From positions 62,001-126,000 of the forward strand of contig CAJUKN010000008.1 of assembly GCA_910587485.1 (NCBI GenBank): a stretch of DNA of 64,000 nt, read 5' to 3'. Every line of letters starts with the position of its first letter. The stretch's first letter is position 1. The translations under genes were made by a program, and so were the position numbers. Shown here piece by piece: positions 33,287 to 42,550 of this stretch. The DNA is from an uncultured Lachnospira sp. (lineage in GTDB: Bacteria; Bacillota; Clostridia; Lachnospirales; Lachnospiraceae). Under the pieces are notes generated by a model, which saw only the letters and a list, made by a program, of their open reading frames with translations, ran no database searches and had not been told where the DNA came from.

Positions 33287-33316
33287 TTGACATTTAATAT
33301 AAGACACATGTATAAT
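33287..33316 (+). promoter_or_regulatory. Consensus promoter of thrC
   Basis: TTGACA (33287-33292) and TATAAT (33311-33316) are both perfect, with an 18-bp spacer. It yields a leader of about 160 nt before the thrC start. Confidence 0.7.
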
Positions 33317-33319
33317 TGC

Positions 33320-33355
33320 TTGCAAAGCAGTTTTTGTTTGCAAAGTAGTTTCTGA
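33320..33355 (+). repeat. Two 18-bp tandem repeats in the thrC leader
   Basis: TTGCAAAGCAGTTTTTGT is followed directly by TTGCAAAGTAGTTTCTGA. They begin near the predicted transcription start. Confidence 0.5.
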
Positions 33356-33483
33356 CCGCAGAGTCAGCAATTTTTCATTTTATCTGCAACATGTATGCAG
33401 CTATTTTATTATATTAAATGGTGTGGCTGAATATTTATAGTTATATGTTGATTGCAGGTTATAGAAAGGCATGGTTAAGTAGT

Positions 33484-34971
33484 ATGAGTATATATTATAA
33501 AAGTACAAGGGATGATAATGTAAAGGCGACAGCTTCACAGGCAATTTTAAAAGGTCTTGCACCTGATGGTGGTTTATTTGTGCCAAGTGAAATTCCAGCA
33601 TTGGACAAGAGCTTAGAAGAATTAGCAGCTTTGTCTTACAAAGAAGTTGCCTATGAGGTCATGAAGTTATGGCTTGATGATTTTACAGAGGAAGAGTTAA
33701 AGAATTGTATTGAAAAAGCATATGATGCAAAGTTTGATACAACCGAAATTGCACCGTTAGTAAAAGCAGATAATACATTTTTCCTTGAGCTTTTTCATGG
33801 ACAGACAATTGCGTTTAAGGATATGGCGCTTTCTATCTTGCCGCATCTTCTTACAACATCAGCTAAAAAGAACCATATTGATAATGAGATTGTTATTTTA
33901 ACAGCGACATCAGGTGATACAGGTAAGGCGGCGCTTGCCGGATTTGCTGATGTGAAAGGAACAAAGATTATTGTATTTTATCCAAAAAATGGAGTAAGCC
34001 CAATACAAGAAAAACAGATGATTACTCAAAAGGGTGATAATACATATGTTGTAGGAATAAATGGCAACTTTGATGCAGCTCAGACAGGGGTTAAAAATAT
34101 ATTTAGTGATAAGGCACTTGAGGAACAGATGAACAAGGCAGGCTTTCAATTTTCTTCAGCAAACTCCATTAATATTGGACGTCTTGTGCCGCAGATTGTC
34201 TATTATGTATATGCGTATTCAAGATTGCTGGCAGATGGTGTGATAAAAGCAGGCGAGAAGATAAATGTAGTTGTTCCAACAGGTAATTTTGGCAATATCC
34301 TTGCTTCCTTTTATGCAAAGAATATGGGGCTTCCGATTGCAAAGTTTATATGTGCTTCCAATGAAAATAAAGTGCTGTATGATTTCTTTGAGACAGGAGA
34401 GTATGACAGAAATAGAGAATTTGTCCTTACAACATCGCCATCTATGGATATTCTTATCTCAAGCAATCTGGAGCGATTAATATATAAGATAGCAGGTAAT
34501 AGTGCCGTTAAAAATACAGAATTGATGAGTGCTTTAAAAGAAAGCGGAAAATATACAATTACAAGTCAGATGAAAGAACAGCTCGTTGATTTTTATGGAA
34601 ATTATGCTACAGAGGCAGAAGTTGCGGATACGATTAAAACATTGTATGAAAATGAAAAATATATTATTGATACACATACAGCGGTTGCAGCGACTGTTTA
34701 TGAAAAGTATAAGACACAGACAAAAGATGAGACAACAACAGTCATTGCTTCAACAGCAAGTCCATATAAGTTTACAAGAAGCGTTATGAATGATATTGAT
34801 TCATCATATGAAACAATGGGCGATTTTGAACTTGTTGACGAGTTGTGCCGATTATCTGGTGTGAAAGTGCCACAGGCGATTGAGGAGATAAGAACAGCTC
34901 CAGTACTTCATGATACCGTATGTGAAACCAATGAAATGAGTGTGGTTGTTCAAAAAATACTTGGTATTTAA
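33484..34971 (+). CDS. thrC: Threonine synthase
   Basis: The 495-residue PLP enzyme makes L-threonine from O-phosphohomoserine. The N-terminal part YKSTRDDNVKATASQAILKG and APDGGLFVP are typical; the PLP lysine is in TIAFKDMALS (about 112), and the phosphate-binding loop is in GNFGNILA. The length matches the longer (class I-like) threonine synthase. ATG 33484 fits the family N-terminus, although the ribosome-binding site (GAAAGG) is rather far; the earlier in-frame ATGs would add residues not seen in homologues. It has its own consensus promoter. Confidence 0.93.
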   Translation: MSIYYKSTRDDNVKATASQAILKGLAPDGGLFVPSEIPALDKSLEELAALSYKEVAYEVMKLWLDDFTEEELKNCIEKAYDAKFDTTEIAPLVKADNTFFLELFHGQTIAFKDMALSILPHLLTTSAKKNHIDNEIVILTATSGDTGKAALAGFADVKGTKIIVFYPKNGVSPIQEKQMITQKGDNTYVVGINGNFDAAQTGVKNIFSDKALEEQMNKAGFQFSSANSINIGRLVPQIVYYVYAYSRLLADGVIKAGEKINVVVPTGNFGNILASFYAKNMGLPIAKFICASNENKVLYDFFETGEYDRNREFVLTTSPSMDILISSNLERLIYKIAGNSAVKNTELMSALKESGKYTITSQMKEQLVDFYGNYATEAEVADTIKTLYENEKYIIDTHTAVAATVYEKYKTQTKDETTTVIASTASPYKFTRSVMNDIDSSYETMGDFELVDELCRLSGVKVPQAIEEIRTAPVLHDTVCETNEMSVVVQKILGI

Positions 34972-35028
34972 ACAATATGGCACAATCATTAAAAACGGTT
35001 TAAGGAACGGTATTAAGACGTTAGAATT

Positions 35029-35892
35029 ATGATAAATAATAAAGATAAGCAAATTCCAATTTCATTGATAAATATGTCTAATATCTATTTGCAACAGCAA
35101 AATTTTATGCAGTTTTTAAATTGTTATGTAGATGGATATTGTTTGGTAGATGCCTCTGGTATTACAGGGACAGATTGTTATTGTGATGATTTGGCACTAC
35201 AGCAGCTTACCAAAATGTTAGCTGATATCTCTGTATATGGCATCCATTATATTGATGGCGGAAATTATCATTATCTAAGCAAAATTTTTACAGATAAGTT
35301 AAAGCAATCCTTTGATTTAATTGTATTTGACCATCACCACGATATGCAGTCGCCGTTATTTGGACAGATTCTTTCTTGTGGAGGCTGGATTAAAGAGGTG
35401 TTAGACAACAATACCTTTTTAAATCAAGTTGTTATTATTGGTGTGCAGGATGAATTAATTACGCAAGATATTAGGACACAATATACACAGGTTCAGTTTA
35501 TTACAGAAAATGAAATTATTGGTCTTTTTGGAAATATATCAAAGGATATTGGTAAAGATAGCATATTATTGGACAAAAAGAATTTGCTGTTAAATGAAAA
35601 AGTAGTGCAGTATATTTTTGATAAAATTCATATAGAGTATCCTGTTTATATTTCAATTGACAAAGATGTTTTGTCAAAAGAACAGTATCAAACAAATTGG
35701 GACCAAGGTATTTTAAGTACAAAAAGTTTAAAAAGTTTATTGTCTCTTATGGTAAAACAGTATCAGGTACTTGGAATGGATATCTGTGGAGAGATGGATG
35801 AAGCTATGCAAAAACAGTATGGTTACAAGTGGAATGAGACGAATGGTCAATTTAATATTGACTTATTGACATCACTTGTTTTGTCCAAATAA
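35029..35892 (+). CDS. Ureohydrolase (arginase/agmatinase) superfamily protein
   Basis: This 287-residue protein has diverged arginase-family metal motifs: IDGGNYHY, FDHHHDMQ (the DxHxD manganese site) and ISIDKDVLS (the SxDxD site), with GMDICGE near the end. The LSCGGWI stretch after the second motif is typical of a clostridial subgroup annotated only as arginase family protein. The nitrogenous substrate (arginine, agmatine, formiminoglutamate or other) cannot be told. The start at 35029 has no strong ribosome-binding site; a later start is possible. Confidence 0.75.
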   Translation: MINNKDKQIPISLINMSNIYLQQQNFMQFLNCYVDGYCLVDASGITGTDCYCDDLALQQLTKMLADISVYGIHYIDGGNYHYLSKIFTDKLKQSFDLIVFDHHHDMQSPLFGQILSCGGWIKEVLDNNTFLNQVVIIGVQDELITQDIRTQYTQVQFITENEIIGLFGNISKDIGKDSILLDKKNLLLNEKVVQYIFDKIHIEYPVYISIDKDVLSKEQYQTNWDQGILSTKSLKSLLSLMVKQYQVLGMDICGEMDEAMQKQYGYKWNETNGQFNIDLLTSLVLSK

Positions 35893-35998
35893 AAGGAATC
35901 TGATGGTTTAAATAGAAATTTAAGTAACAAATTTAAATACAAATAGTTTATAGACAGATAAAGCGTTTTTGATAAAAAAGATTAAGGTGGACTTTATA

Positions 35999-37114
35999 AT
36001 GTATGATTATTTAGTTGTGGGGGCAGGTTTATATGGAGCTGTGTTTGCTCATGAGGCAGCAGCAAACGGCAAATCGGTTCTTGTTATTGATAAGAGAAAT
36101 CATATAGCAGGCAATGTATATACAGAAAAAATACAAGGGATTCATGTGCATAAATATGGAGCGCATATATTTCATACAAATAATAAAGAAGTGTGGGATT
36201 ATGTCAGTAAATTTATTACATTTAATCGATTTACCAATTCTCCAGTAGCAAATTATAAAGGAGAATTATATTCCTTGCCATTTAATATGTATACATTTAA
36301 TAAAATGTGGGGTGTTGTGACACCACAGGAAGCGATGAATATTATTGAGACACAAAAAAAAGAAGCAGGTATAACGGAACCTAAAAATTTGGAAGAACAG
36401 GCTATATCTTTAGTTGGCAAAGATATCTATGAAAAATTGATAAAGGGTTATACAAAGAAACAATGGGGACGACCATGTAATCAGCTTCCATCATTTATTA
36501 TTAAGCGTTTGCCAGTGCGTTTCACATTTGATAATAATTATTTTAATGCACTGTTTCAAGGTATTCCAATTGGCGGATATACAAAGATGGTAGAAAATAT
36601 GTTAGATGGCATTGAAGTGCGGTTAGGAGTGGATTATCTTCAAAACAAAGAACAGTATGATTCAATAGCTTCTAAGATTGTGTATACAGGCGCTATTGAT
36701 GCCTACTTTGACTATAAATTAGGTGCGTTGGAGTATCGTTCGGTACGATTTGATACACAAGTTTTGGATATGCCGAATTTTCAGGGAAATGCAGCCGTTA
36801 ATTATACTGACGAAGAAACATCATGGACAAGAATTATTGAACATAAATGGTTTGAGTTTGGCAAAGATGAACAGGGAAATGAGTTGCCACAAACGGTTAT
36901 CAGTAAAGAATATAGTTCAGAATGGAAACAAGGCGATGAGCCATATTATCCTGTTAATGATGAAAAAAATAGTAAACTGTATCTGGAATATAAAAATTTA
37001 GCAGATAAGGAAAACAACGTTATCTTTGGCGGAAGATTAGGCGAATATAAGTATTATGATATGGATGCTGTTATTGCATGTGCTTTAAAAGTTTGCAAAA
37101 CATGTGGTTTTTAA
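35999..37114 (+). CDS. glf: UDP-galactopyranose mutase
   Basis: The 371-residue flavoenzyme interconverts UDP-galactopyranose and UDP-galactofuranose. The FAD-binding GAGLYG (8-13), HKYGAHIFHTN, PFNMYTFNKMWG and YTKKQWG motifs are all present. Its product feeds galactofuranose into surface polysaccharides. ATG 35999 is chosen because AAGGTGG lies upstream and the family starts MYDYLVVGAG. The rmlABDC genes 1.5 kb downstream belong to the same glycan theme. Confidence 0.95.
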   Translation: MYDYLVVGAGLYGAVFAHEAAANGKSVLVIDKRNHIAGNVYTEKIQGIHVHKYGAHIFHTNNKEVWDYVSKFITFNRFTNSPVANYKGELYSLPFNMYTFNKMWGVVTPQEAMNIIETQKKEAGITEPKNLEEQAISLVGKDIYEKLIKGYTKKQWGRPCNQLPSFIIKRLPVRFTFDNNYFNALFQGIPIGGYTKMVENMLDGIEVRLGVDYLQNKEQYDSIASKIVYTGAIDAYFDYKLGALEYRSVRFDTQVLDMPNFQGNAAVNYTDEETSWTRIIEHKWFEFGKDEQGNELPQTVISKEYSSEWKQGDEPYYPVNDEKNSKLYLEYKNLADKENNVIFGGRLGEYKYYDMDAVIACALKVCKTCGF

Positions 37115-37193
37115 AGATTGTAAAAAGCTGTTAAGCAATGAATAAGATAAATGGATATGATTATTTTTTATAGATTGTTTAACAGTGATATAG

Positions 37194-37267
37194 CGGCGTG
37201 TGGCTCAGTTTGGTAGAGCGCACCGTTCGGGACGGTGAGGTCGCGTGTTCAAATCACGTCGCGCCGA
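37194..37267 (+). tRNA. tRNA-Pro (CGG anticodon)
   Basis: The 74-nt cloverleaf has acceptor stem CGGCGTG/CGCGCCG (one G-U), D stem GCTC/GAGC, anticodon stem CACCG/CGGTG with loop TTCGGGA (anticodon CGG at positions 34-36, G37), and T arm GCGTG-TTCAAAT-CACGT, with discriminator A. CCA is not encoded. It reads CCG proline codons. Confidence 0.95.
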
Positions 37268-37307
37268 TTAATTGAAGTTTTGTTTTACAAAGCTGCAATA
37301 AAAAGAA

Positions 37308-37362
37308 GCAAGCGGCAAAGGAGATTGTAAATATTGGTTTGATATAAGGATATTTACAATAT
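37308..37362 (+). repeat. Dispersed repeat family A (copy H) with 11-bp inverted repeat
   Basis: AAGCAAGCGGCAAAGGAGAT then TGTAAATATTGGTTTGATAT keeps the family A layout. ATTGTAAATAT (37324-37334) and ATATTTACAAT (37350-37360) form a perfect inverted repeat immediately upstream of the MerR-methyltransferase gene, so it could also serve as an operator. Confidence 0.45.
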
Positions 37363-37384
37363 ATGGAAAGGGAAAAATATTTCT

Positions 37385-38575
37385 ATGAAACCGAAAAATC
37401 TTCATACATCTGGAGAATTTGCAAGAATGGCTCAAATTTCTTTAAGAACCGTTCGATATTATGATAAACAAAATATTTTAAAGCCATCGTATGTGAGTGA
37501 AAGTGGAGCCAGATTTTATTCTGGCTCCGATTTTGTACGTCTTCAACAAATTTTATTATTAAAATATCTTGGGTTTTCCTTAGAAGAAATAAAACAAATG
37601 ACGATTGATGATTCGGACAGAAATATGATGAGAAGCTCTATGGATATGCAGCTTAAGCTTGTAAGAGACCGAATTGAACAGTTGCAGATGGTAGAACAGG
37701 CGATTGTTGATACATCAAAAGTGTTGGAAAGCAATCAAAAGATTGACTGGCAGCAGCTTTTGGATATTATTCATCTTACTAATATGGAAAATAGTATGTC
37801 AAGTCAGTATAAGGATGCGACAAATATCAATGCAAGAATTAATTTACATAAGATGTATTCAACAAATCAGGAAAGTTGGTTTTCTTGGATTTATAATCAA
37901 TGTGAAATAAAAAATGATATGAGTATTTTGGAAGTAGGTTGCGGCAATGGTGCTATGTGGATAGAAAATAGGAAAAAAATTCCATCAGGCATTCATGTTG
38001 TTTTATCGGACTGTTCAGAGGGTATGCTAAGAGATGCAAGGCGTGAAATAGGATTAGAGGACAACCGATTTTTGTATGCTGTAAGTTCTTGTGAAAATCT
38101 TGATATGAAGGACAATTCATTTGACCTTGTTATTGCTAATCATATGTTGTTTTATTGTGAGGATATTGACCGGGCACTTGCAGAGATTGCGCGGGTTTTA
38201 AAGCCTTGCGGCAGATTAATTGCAAGCACATATGGACACAAGCATATGAGAGAAATCAGTATGTTGGTAAGAGAGTTTGACGATAGAATTGTTCTTGCAG
38301 CGAACAAATTGTATGAACATTTTGGCTTAAATAATGGTGAGAAGTTTCTTCAGTATTCTTTTGAAAATATAGAAAAAAAAATATATGATGATGGACTTTG
38401 TGTGACAAAAGCCAATCCACTTATTGAGTATATTATGTCTTGTCATGGCAATCAAAATCAGTATATTTTAAACCGATATAAAGAATTTAAACAATTTGTG
38501 GAAAAAAAAGTAAAAAAAGGGTTTTTTGTTACAAAAGATGCCGGAATTTTCCTTTGTACGAAAAAAAGTACTTGA
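37385..38575 (+). CDS. MerR-family regulator fused to a SAM-dependent methyltransferase
   Basis: This 396-residue protein has an N-terminal MerR winged helix (about 8-75; SLRTVRYYDKQNILKP and YLGFSLEEIKQM), a coiled coil (about 85-120), and a class I methyltransferase domain (motif I LEVGCGNG at 182-189, DNSFDLVIANHMLFY, ARVLKPCGRLIAST). The fusion suggests that methyl transfer or SAM binding is tied to transcription control. The methyl acceptor is unknown. ATG 37385 follows GGAAAGGG. An 11-bp inverted repeat lies just upstream. Confidence 0.85.
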   Translation: MKPKNLHTSGEFARMAQISLRTVRYYDKQNILKPSYVSESGARFYSGSDFVRLQQILLLKYLGFSLEEIKQMTIDDSDRNMMRSSMDMQLKLVRDRIEQLQMVEQAIVDTSKVLESNQKIDWQQLLDIIHLTNMENSMSSQYKDATNINARINLHKMYSTNQESWFSWIYNQCEIKNDMSILEVGCGNGAMWIENRKKIPSGIHVVLSDCSEGMLRDARREIGLEDNRFLYAVSSCENLDMKDNSFDLVIANHMLFYCEDIDRALAEIARVLKPCGRLIASTYGHKHMREISMLVREFDDRIVLAANKLYEHFGLNNGEKFLQYSFENIEKKIYDDGLCVTKANPLIEYIMSCHGNQNQYILNRYKEFKQFVEKKVKKGFFVTKDAGIFLCTKKST

Positions 38576-38645
38576 AGGTGACGTTACGTCATCTTTTATG
38601 ATAAATATAATATCACTTTATGAGGTGAAGAAATGAGGTGAAATT

Positions 38646-39524
38646 ATGAAAGGTATTATTTTAGCAGGTGGAAGCGGCACCAGACTTTACCCGCTTACAA
38701 TGGTTACAAGTAAACAATTATTGCCAGTATATGATAAGCCAATGATTTTTTATCCGCTGTCTGTGCTTATGATGGCAGGAATAAGGGAAATACTGATTAT
38801 ATCAACACCACAGGATTTGCCAAACTTTGAAAAGCTCTTTGGTGATGGCAATGATTTAGGATTAAAGCTTTCCTATAAGGAGCAGCCTTCTCCAGATGGG
38901 CTTGCACAGGCATTTTTACTTGGAGAGGAATTTATTGATGGGGATTCCTGCGCAATGGTACTTGGCGATAATATTTTTTATGGCAGTGGGCTTGGAAAAC
39001 ATTTGAGAGAAGCTGCTGCAAAAAATCATGGAGCAACGGTTTTTGGCTATTATGTCGATGACCCAGAACGATTTGGAATTGTGGAATTTGATGAAGATGG
39101 AAAAGCAATTTCAATAGAGGAGAAACCAAAGAATCCAAAATCCAATTATTGTGTTACAGGATTATATTTTTATGATAAACATGTGTGTGAGTATGCAAAG
39201 CAAATTAAGCCATCTGCAAGAGGGGAACTTGAGATAACTGACTTAAATAAAATTTATTTGGAAAAAGGAAATTTAGATGTTATTACACTTGGACGTGGTT
39301 ATGCGTGGCTTGACACTGGGACAATGGATGCTTTAAGCGAAGCGACAGAATTTATCAAGGTTATCGAAAATAGGCAAGGTATACAAATTTCAGCCATTGA
39401 AGAAATTGCTTATAAAAATAATTGGATTAACAAAGACCAATTGATGGAACATGCTAAAAAATATGGAAAATCACCATATGGAGAGCATTTAAAGAAAGTT
39501 GCAGACGGTAAAATTAAGTATTAA
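38646..39524 (+). CDS. rmlA: Glucose-1-phosphate thymidylyltransferase
   Basis: The 292-residue nucleotidyltransferase opens MKGIILAGGSGTRLYP and has SKQLLPVYDKPM, VLGDNIFYG and EITDLN. It makes dTDP-glucose from dTTP and glucose-1-phosphate, the first step to dTDP-L-rhamnose. GAGGTG precedes ATG 38646. rmlB, rmlD and rmlC follow. Confidence 0.96.
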   Translation: MKGIILAGGSGTRLYPLTMVTSKQLLPVYDKPMIFYPLSVLMMAGIREILIISTPQDLPNFEKLFGDGNDLGLKLSYKEQPSPDGLAQAFLLGEEFIDGDSCAMVLGDNIFYGSGLGKHLREAAAKNHGATVFGYYVDDPERFGIVEFDEDGKAISIEEKPKNPKSNYCVTGLYFYDKHVCEYAKQIKPSARGELEITDLNKIYLEKGNLDVITLGRGYAWLDTGTMDALSEATEFIKVIENRQGIQISAIEEIAYKNNWINKDQLMEHAKKYGKSPYGEHLKKVADGKIKY

Positions 39525-39738
39525 AGATATTAACATGTACTTTTTAATTAAATCGAACAATTATTGTGAATCATGGCAGATAGTTTTGTCAAAAAAGAAA
39601 GGAGGACGATGGGATATCGTATTAAGAAAAATGAATATAAAATATAGTTGGATTCAATCCTAATATATTATTTTTATAAATATATATTATATATATTTAA
39701 TATTTTACTTAAAGCGGCAGCTCATCTATATAAAATTT
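39525..39738 (+). other. rmlA-rmlB spacer with a 12-codon ORF
   Basis: The 214-bp spacer contains ATG 39609 preceded by AAAGGAGGACG, a much better ribosome-binding site than that of rmlB, but the frame ends after 12 codons (39647). It may be a gene relic or a leader peptide. The rest is AT-rich. Confidence 0.35.
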
Positions 39739-40773
39739 ATGAAAATCGTGGTTACAGGCGGTGCAGGATTTATTGGCGGTAATTTTGTGCATTATATGTT
39801 AGACAAACACCCAGAGGATAACATTATTTGTCTGGATAAGCTCACATATGCAGGAAATATGGAGACATTAGCAGGTGTGATGGAGAATCCTCATTTTACA
39901 TTTATTAAGGCAGATATTGCAGATAGAGATGCCATATATGAAATGTTTGAGAAACAAAAGCCAGATATTATTGTAAATTTTGCAGCAGAAAGTCATGTTG
40001 ACCGTTCTATTGATAATCCAAGTATTTTTTTGCAGACCAATGTAATTGGTACAGGTGTATTGTTGGATGCCTGCAAAAAATATGGTATTCAAAGATATCA
40101 TCAAGTTTCAACCGATGAGGTTTATGGTGATTTACCACTTGATAGACCAGATTTATTTTTTACAGAGGATACGCCAATACACACCTCAAGCCCTTACTCC
40201 GCATCAAAGGCTAGTGCTGATTTGTTAGTAATGGCATATCATCGAACATTTAATATTCCAACAACAATATCGAGATGTTCCAATAATTATGGTCCCTATC
40301 ATTTTCCAGAAAAATTAATACCGCTTATGATTGCCAATGTGTTGAATGACAAAAAGGTTCCAGTTTATGGAAAGGGAGAAAATGTGCGTGATTGGTTGTA
40401 TGTAGAAGACCATTGCAGTGCGATAGACCTTATTATTCGTAAAGGCAAAGTGGGTGAAGTTTATAATATTGGTGGACACAATGAAAAGACAAATCTTGAA
40501 GTGGTAAGAACGGTTCTTGCGGAGCTTGGCAAGGGTGATGATATGATTACCTATGTGACAGACAGACCGGGACATGACAGAAGATATGCTATTGACCCAA
40601 CGAAGATGAAGACAGAGCTTGGCTGGCTTCCAGAGACAAAATTTGATGATGGCATTAAAAAGACTATAAAATGGTATCTTGAAAATAGAGAATGGTGGGA
40701 GCATATCATTTCGGGAGATTATCAAAACTATTATGAAAATATGTATGCAGATAGAGAGCATAAATTCAATTAG
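39739..40773 (+). CDS. rmlB: dTDP-glucose 4,6-dehydratase
   Basis: The 344-residue short-chain dehydrogenase family enzyme has the NAD-binding GGAGFIGGNF (6-15), FAAESHVDRS, the catalytic Tyr-Lys in YSASKASAD and STDEVYGDL. It converts dTDP-glucose to the 4-keto-6-deoxy sugar. The start has no clear Shine-Dalgarno, but begins the family motif directly. Confidence 0.96.
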   Translation: MKIVVTGGAGFIGGNFVHYMLDKHPEDNIICLDKLTYAGNMETLAGVMENPHFTFIKADIADRDAIYEMFEKQKPDIIVNFAAESHVDRSIDNPSIFLQTNVIGTGVLLDACKKYGIQRYHQVSTDEVYGDLPLDRPDLFFTEDTPIHTSSPYSASKASADLLVMAYHRTFNIPTTISRCSNNYGPYHFPEKLIPLMIANVLNDKKVPVYGKGENVRDWLYVEDHCSAIDLIIRKGKVGEVYNIGGHNEKTNLEVVRTVLAELGKGDDMITYVTDRPGHDRRYAIDPTKMKTELGWLPETKFDDGIKKTIKWYLENREWWEHIISGDYQNYYENMYADREHKFN

Positions 40774-40806
40774 TATTAAAGCATAATAAGGGGGCATAAA
40801 AAAATT

Positions 40807-41721
40807 ATGAAAATTTTTGTTACAGGTGTTGCAGGGCAGTTAGGGCATGATGTTGTAAATGAGTTGGTAAAACGTGGTATAGAGGTTGTGGGAAGCGATA
40901 TTGCACAATATTATAGTGGTGTTGATGATGGTAGTGCGGTTACAAAAAATCTCTATATTTCTCTTGATATAACTGATAAGCAAGCTGTTTATGAAGTTAT
41001 TGTTGAAGTAAAACCAGATGTTGTCATACATTGTGCCGCTTGGACAGCCGTTGATTTGGCAGAAGAAGAGGAAAATATAGAAAAGGTACGTAAAATTAAT
41101 GCAGATGGTGCTAAAAATATTGCAATGGCATGTAAAGAAGTTGATGCAAAGATGATTTATCTCAGTACGGATTATGTGTTTGATGGAAAAGGAGATAAGG
41201 CTTGGCTTCCAGAATGTAAAGATTATAAGCCGCTTAATGTCTATGGACAGACAAAGCTTGAGGGAGAATTGGCAGTAAGCAGCATTTTAGAGAAATATTT
41301 TATTGTTCGTATTGCATGGGTGTTTGGTTTAAATGGTAAGAATTTTATTAAGACGATGTTAAATGTGGGAAAGACACATGATACAGTCAAAGTAGTTAAC
41401 GACCAAATAGGCACGCCGACCTACACACTAGATTTGGCAGTATTATTGGCTGATATGGCAGTTTCAGAACAGTATGGTTATTATCATGCAACGAATGAGG
41501 GCGGTTATATATCTTGGTATGATTTTACTTGTAAGATATATGAGCTTGCAGGCTATGATACAAAAGTCATTCCTGTAACAACAGCGGAATATGGACTTTC
41601 TAAAGCAAAAAGACCATTTAATTCAAGACTAGATAAAAGTAAATTAGTAGAAAATGGATTTAAACCGCTTCCTACATGGGAGGATGCACTAAAACGATAT
41701 TTGAAGGAAATTAAATATTAG
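40807..41721 (+). CDS. rmlD: dTDP-4-dehydrorhamnose reductase
   Basis: The 304-residue SDR enzyme begins MKIFVTGVAGQLGHDV (NADPH site) and has STDYVFDG, the Tyr-Lys pair in YGQTKLEGE, and a substrate loop near RPFNSRLDKSKL. It performs the last reduction to dTDP-L-rhamnose. It precedes rmlC, the reverse of the usual C-D order. GGGGG lies upstream of ATG 40807. Confidence 0.95.
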   Translation: MKIFVTGVAGQLGHDVVNELVKRGIEVVGSDIAQYYSGVDDGSAVTKNLYISLDITDKQAVYEVIVEVKPDVVIHCAAWTAVDLAEEEENIEKVRKINADGAKNIAMACKEVDAKMIYLSTDYVFDGKGDKAWLPECKDYKPLNVYGQTKLEGELAVSSILEKYFIVRIAWVFGLNGKNFIKTMLNVGKTHDTVKVVNDQIGTPTYTLDLAVLLADMAVSEQYGYYHATNEGGYISWYDFTCKIYELAGYDTKVIPVTTAEYGLSKAKRPFNSRLDKSKLVENGFKPLPTWEDALKRYLKEIKY

Positions 41722-41754
41722 AAAGGATAAATTGGGGTTGAAAGGAAACTTTTT

Positions 41755-41940
41755 AATATATCTGTATCGCTTTATTACACAGCAAAAAGAACATTGTTTT
41801 TGTATAGAGGAATAAGCGTGAAAATGATAGAATCTATGCTTTGCGATAATTCTATTATTTTCAACCACGAAATTTGTGTTTGCGCGTTGCTTGTCACAAA
41901 CTCGTTATATGAAAAAAGCAGCGCAGAAATGAGGATAAAA
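41755..41940 (+). other. rmlD-rmlC spacer carrying leader-type repeats
   Basis: It contains ATCTGTATCGCTTTATTACA (compare the hrcA leader at about 42799), an inverted pair TTTGTG/CACAAA (near 41875-41900), and the 31-nt translation-start element ending at the rmlC ATG. A frame runs through it into rmlC, but it shows no protein-like character. Confidence 0.45.
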
Positions 41941-41943
41941 ATG
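41913..41943 (+). repeat. 31-nt duplicated translation-start element (copy 2)
   Basis: It matches 5865-5895 at 29 of 31 positions and supplies the ribosome-binding site (GAGGAT) and start codon of rmlC. Confidence 0.7.
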
Positions 41944-42543
41944 GGACAGATTAAAGTGACAAATGCACCAATTGAGGGGCTTTATATTATAGAACCTACC
42001 GTTCATGGCGATGAGCGTGGGTATTTTGTTGAAACATATAATCAAAATGATTTTAAAGAAGCTGGTCTTGATATGGTGTTTGTACAAGATAATCAAAGCA
42101 TGTCAACAAAAGGCGTTCTCAGGGGATTACATTTTCAAAAACAATTTCCACAAGGTAAGCTTGTTCGTGTTATAAAAGGAACAGTATTTGACGTTGCTGT
42201 TGATTTAAGAGGTGGAAGTAAAACGTATGGGAAGTGGTTTGGCGTTGAACTTTCCGCTGAAAATAAAAAACAGTTTTATATTTCAGAAGGCTTTGCACAT
42301 GGATTTTTAGTGCTTAGTGATGAGGCAGAGTTTTGTTATAAGGTGACCGATTTTTATCATCCAGGTGATGAGAGTGGTTTGGCTTGGAATGACCCAGAAA
42401 TTGGCATTGAGTGGCCACAGCTTGTAGGCGAATATAAGGGAAGTGCCGCCGCAGAGGGTTATGCACTTGCAGATGGAACGAAACTTAATTTATCAGAAAA
42501 AGATGAAAAGTGGAGTGGAATAAAAGATACATTTCAGTTTTAA
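41941..42543 (+). CDS. rmlC: dTDP-4-dehydrorhamnose 3,5-epimerase
   Basis: The 200-residue cupin epimerase contains HGDERGYFVETYN, VLRGLHFQ (the catalytic His region), GTVFDVAVDLR and YISEGFAHGFLVL. It acts between RmlB and RmlD. ATG 41941 is chosen for the GAGGAT just before it and because the family protein starts there. The longer upstream frame is a non-homologous extension through repeat sequence. Its C-terminus is slightly longer than usual (about 185). Confidence 0.95.
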   Translation: MGQIKVTNAPIEGLYIIEPTVHGDERGYFVETYNQNDFKEAGLDMVFVQDNQSMSTKGVLRGLHFQKQFPQGKLVRVIKGTVFDVAVDLRGGSKTYGKWFGVELSAENKKQFYISEGFAHGFLVLSDEAEFCYKVTDFYHPGDESGLAWNDPEIGIEWPQLVGEYKGSAAAEGYALADGTKLNLSEKDEKWSGIKDTFQF

Positions 42544-42550
42544 TATGATA

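Noticed and set aside
41794..41940. 49-residue N-terminal extension of RmlC
   Set aside because: It runs through repeat-type spacer sequence, has no homology to the family, and a good start with ribosome-binding site lies at 41941.
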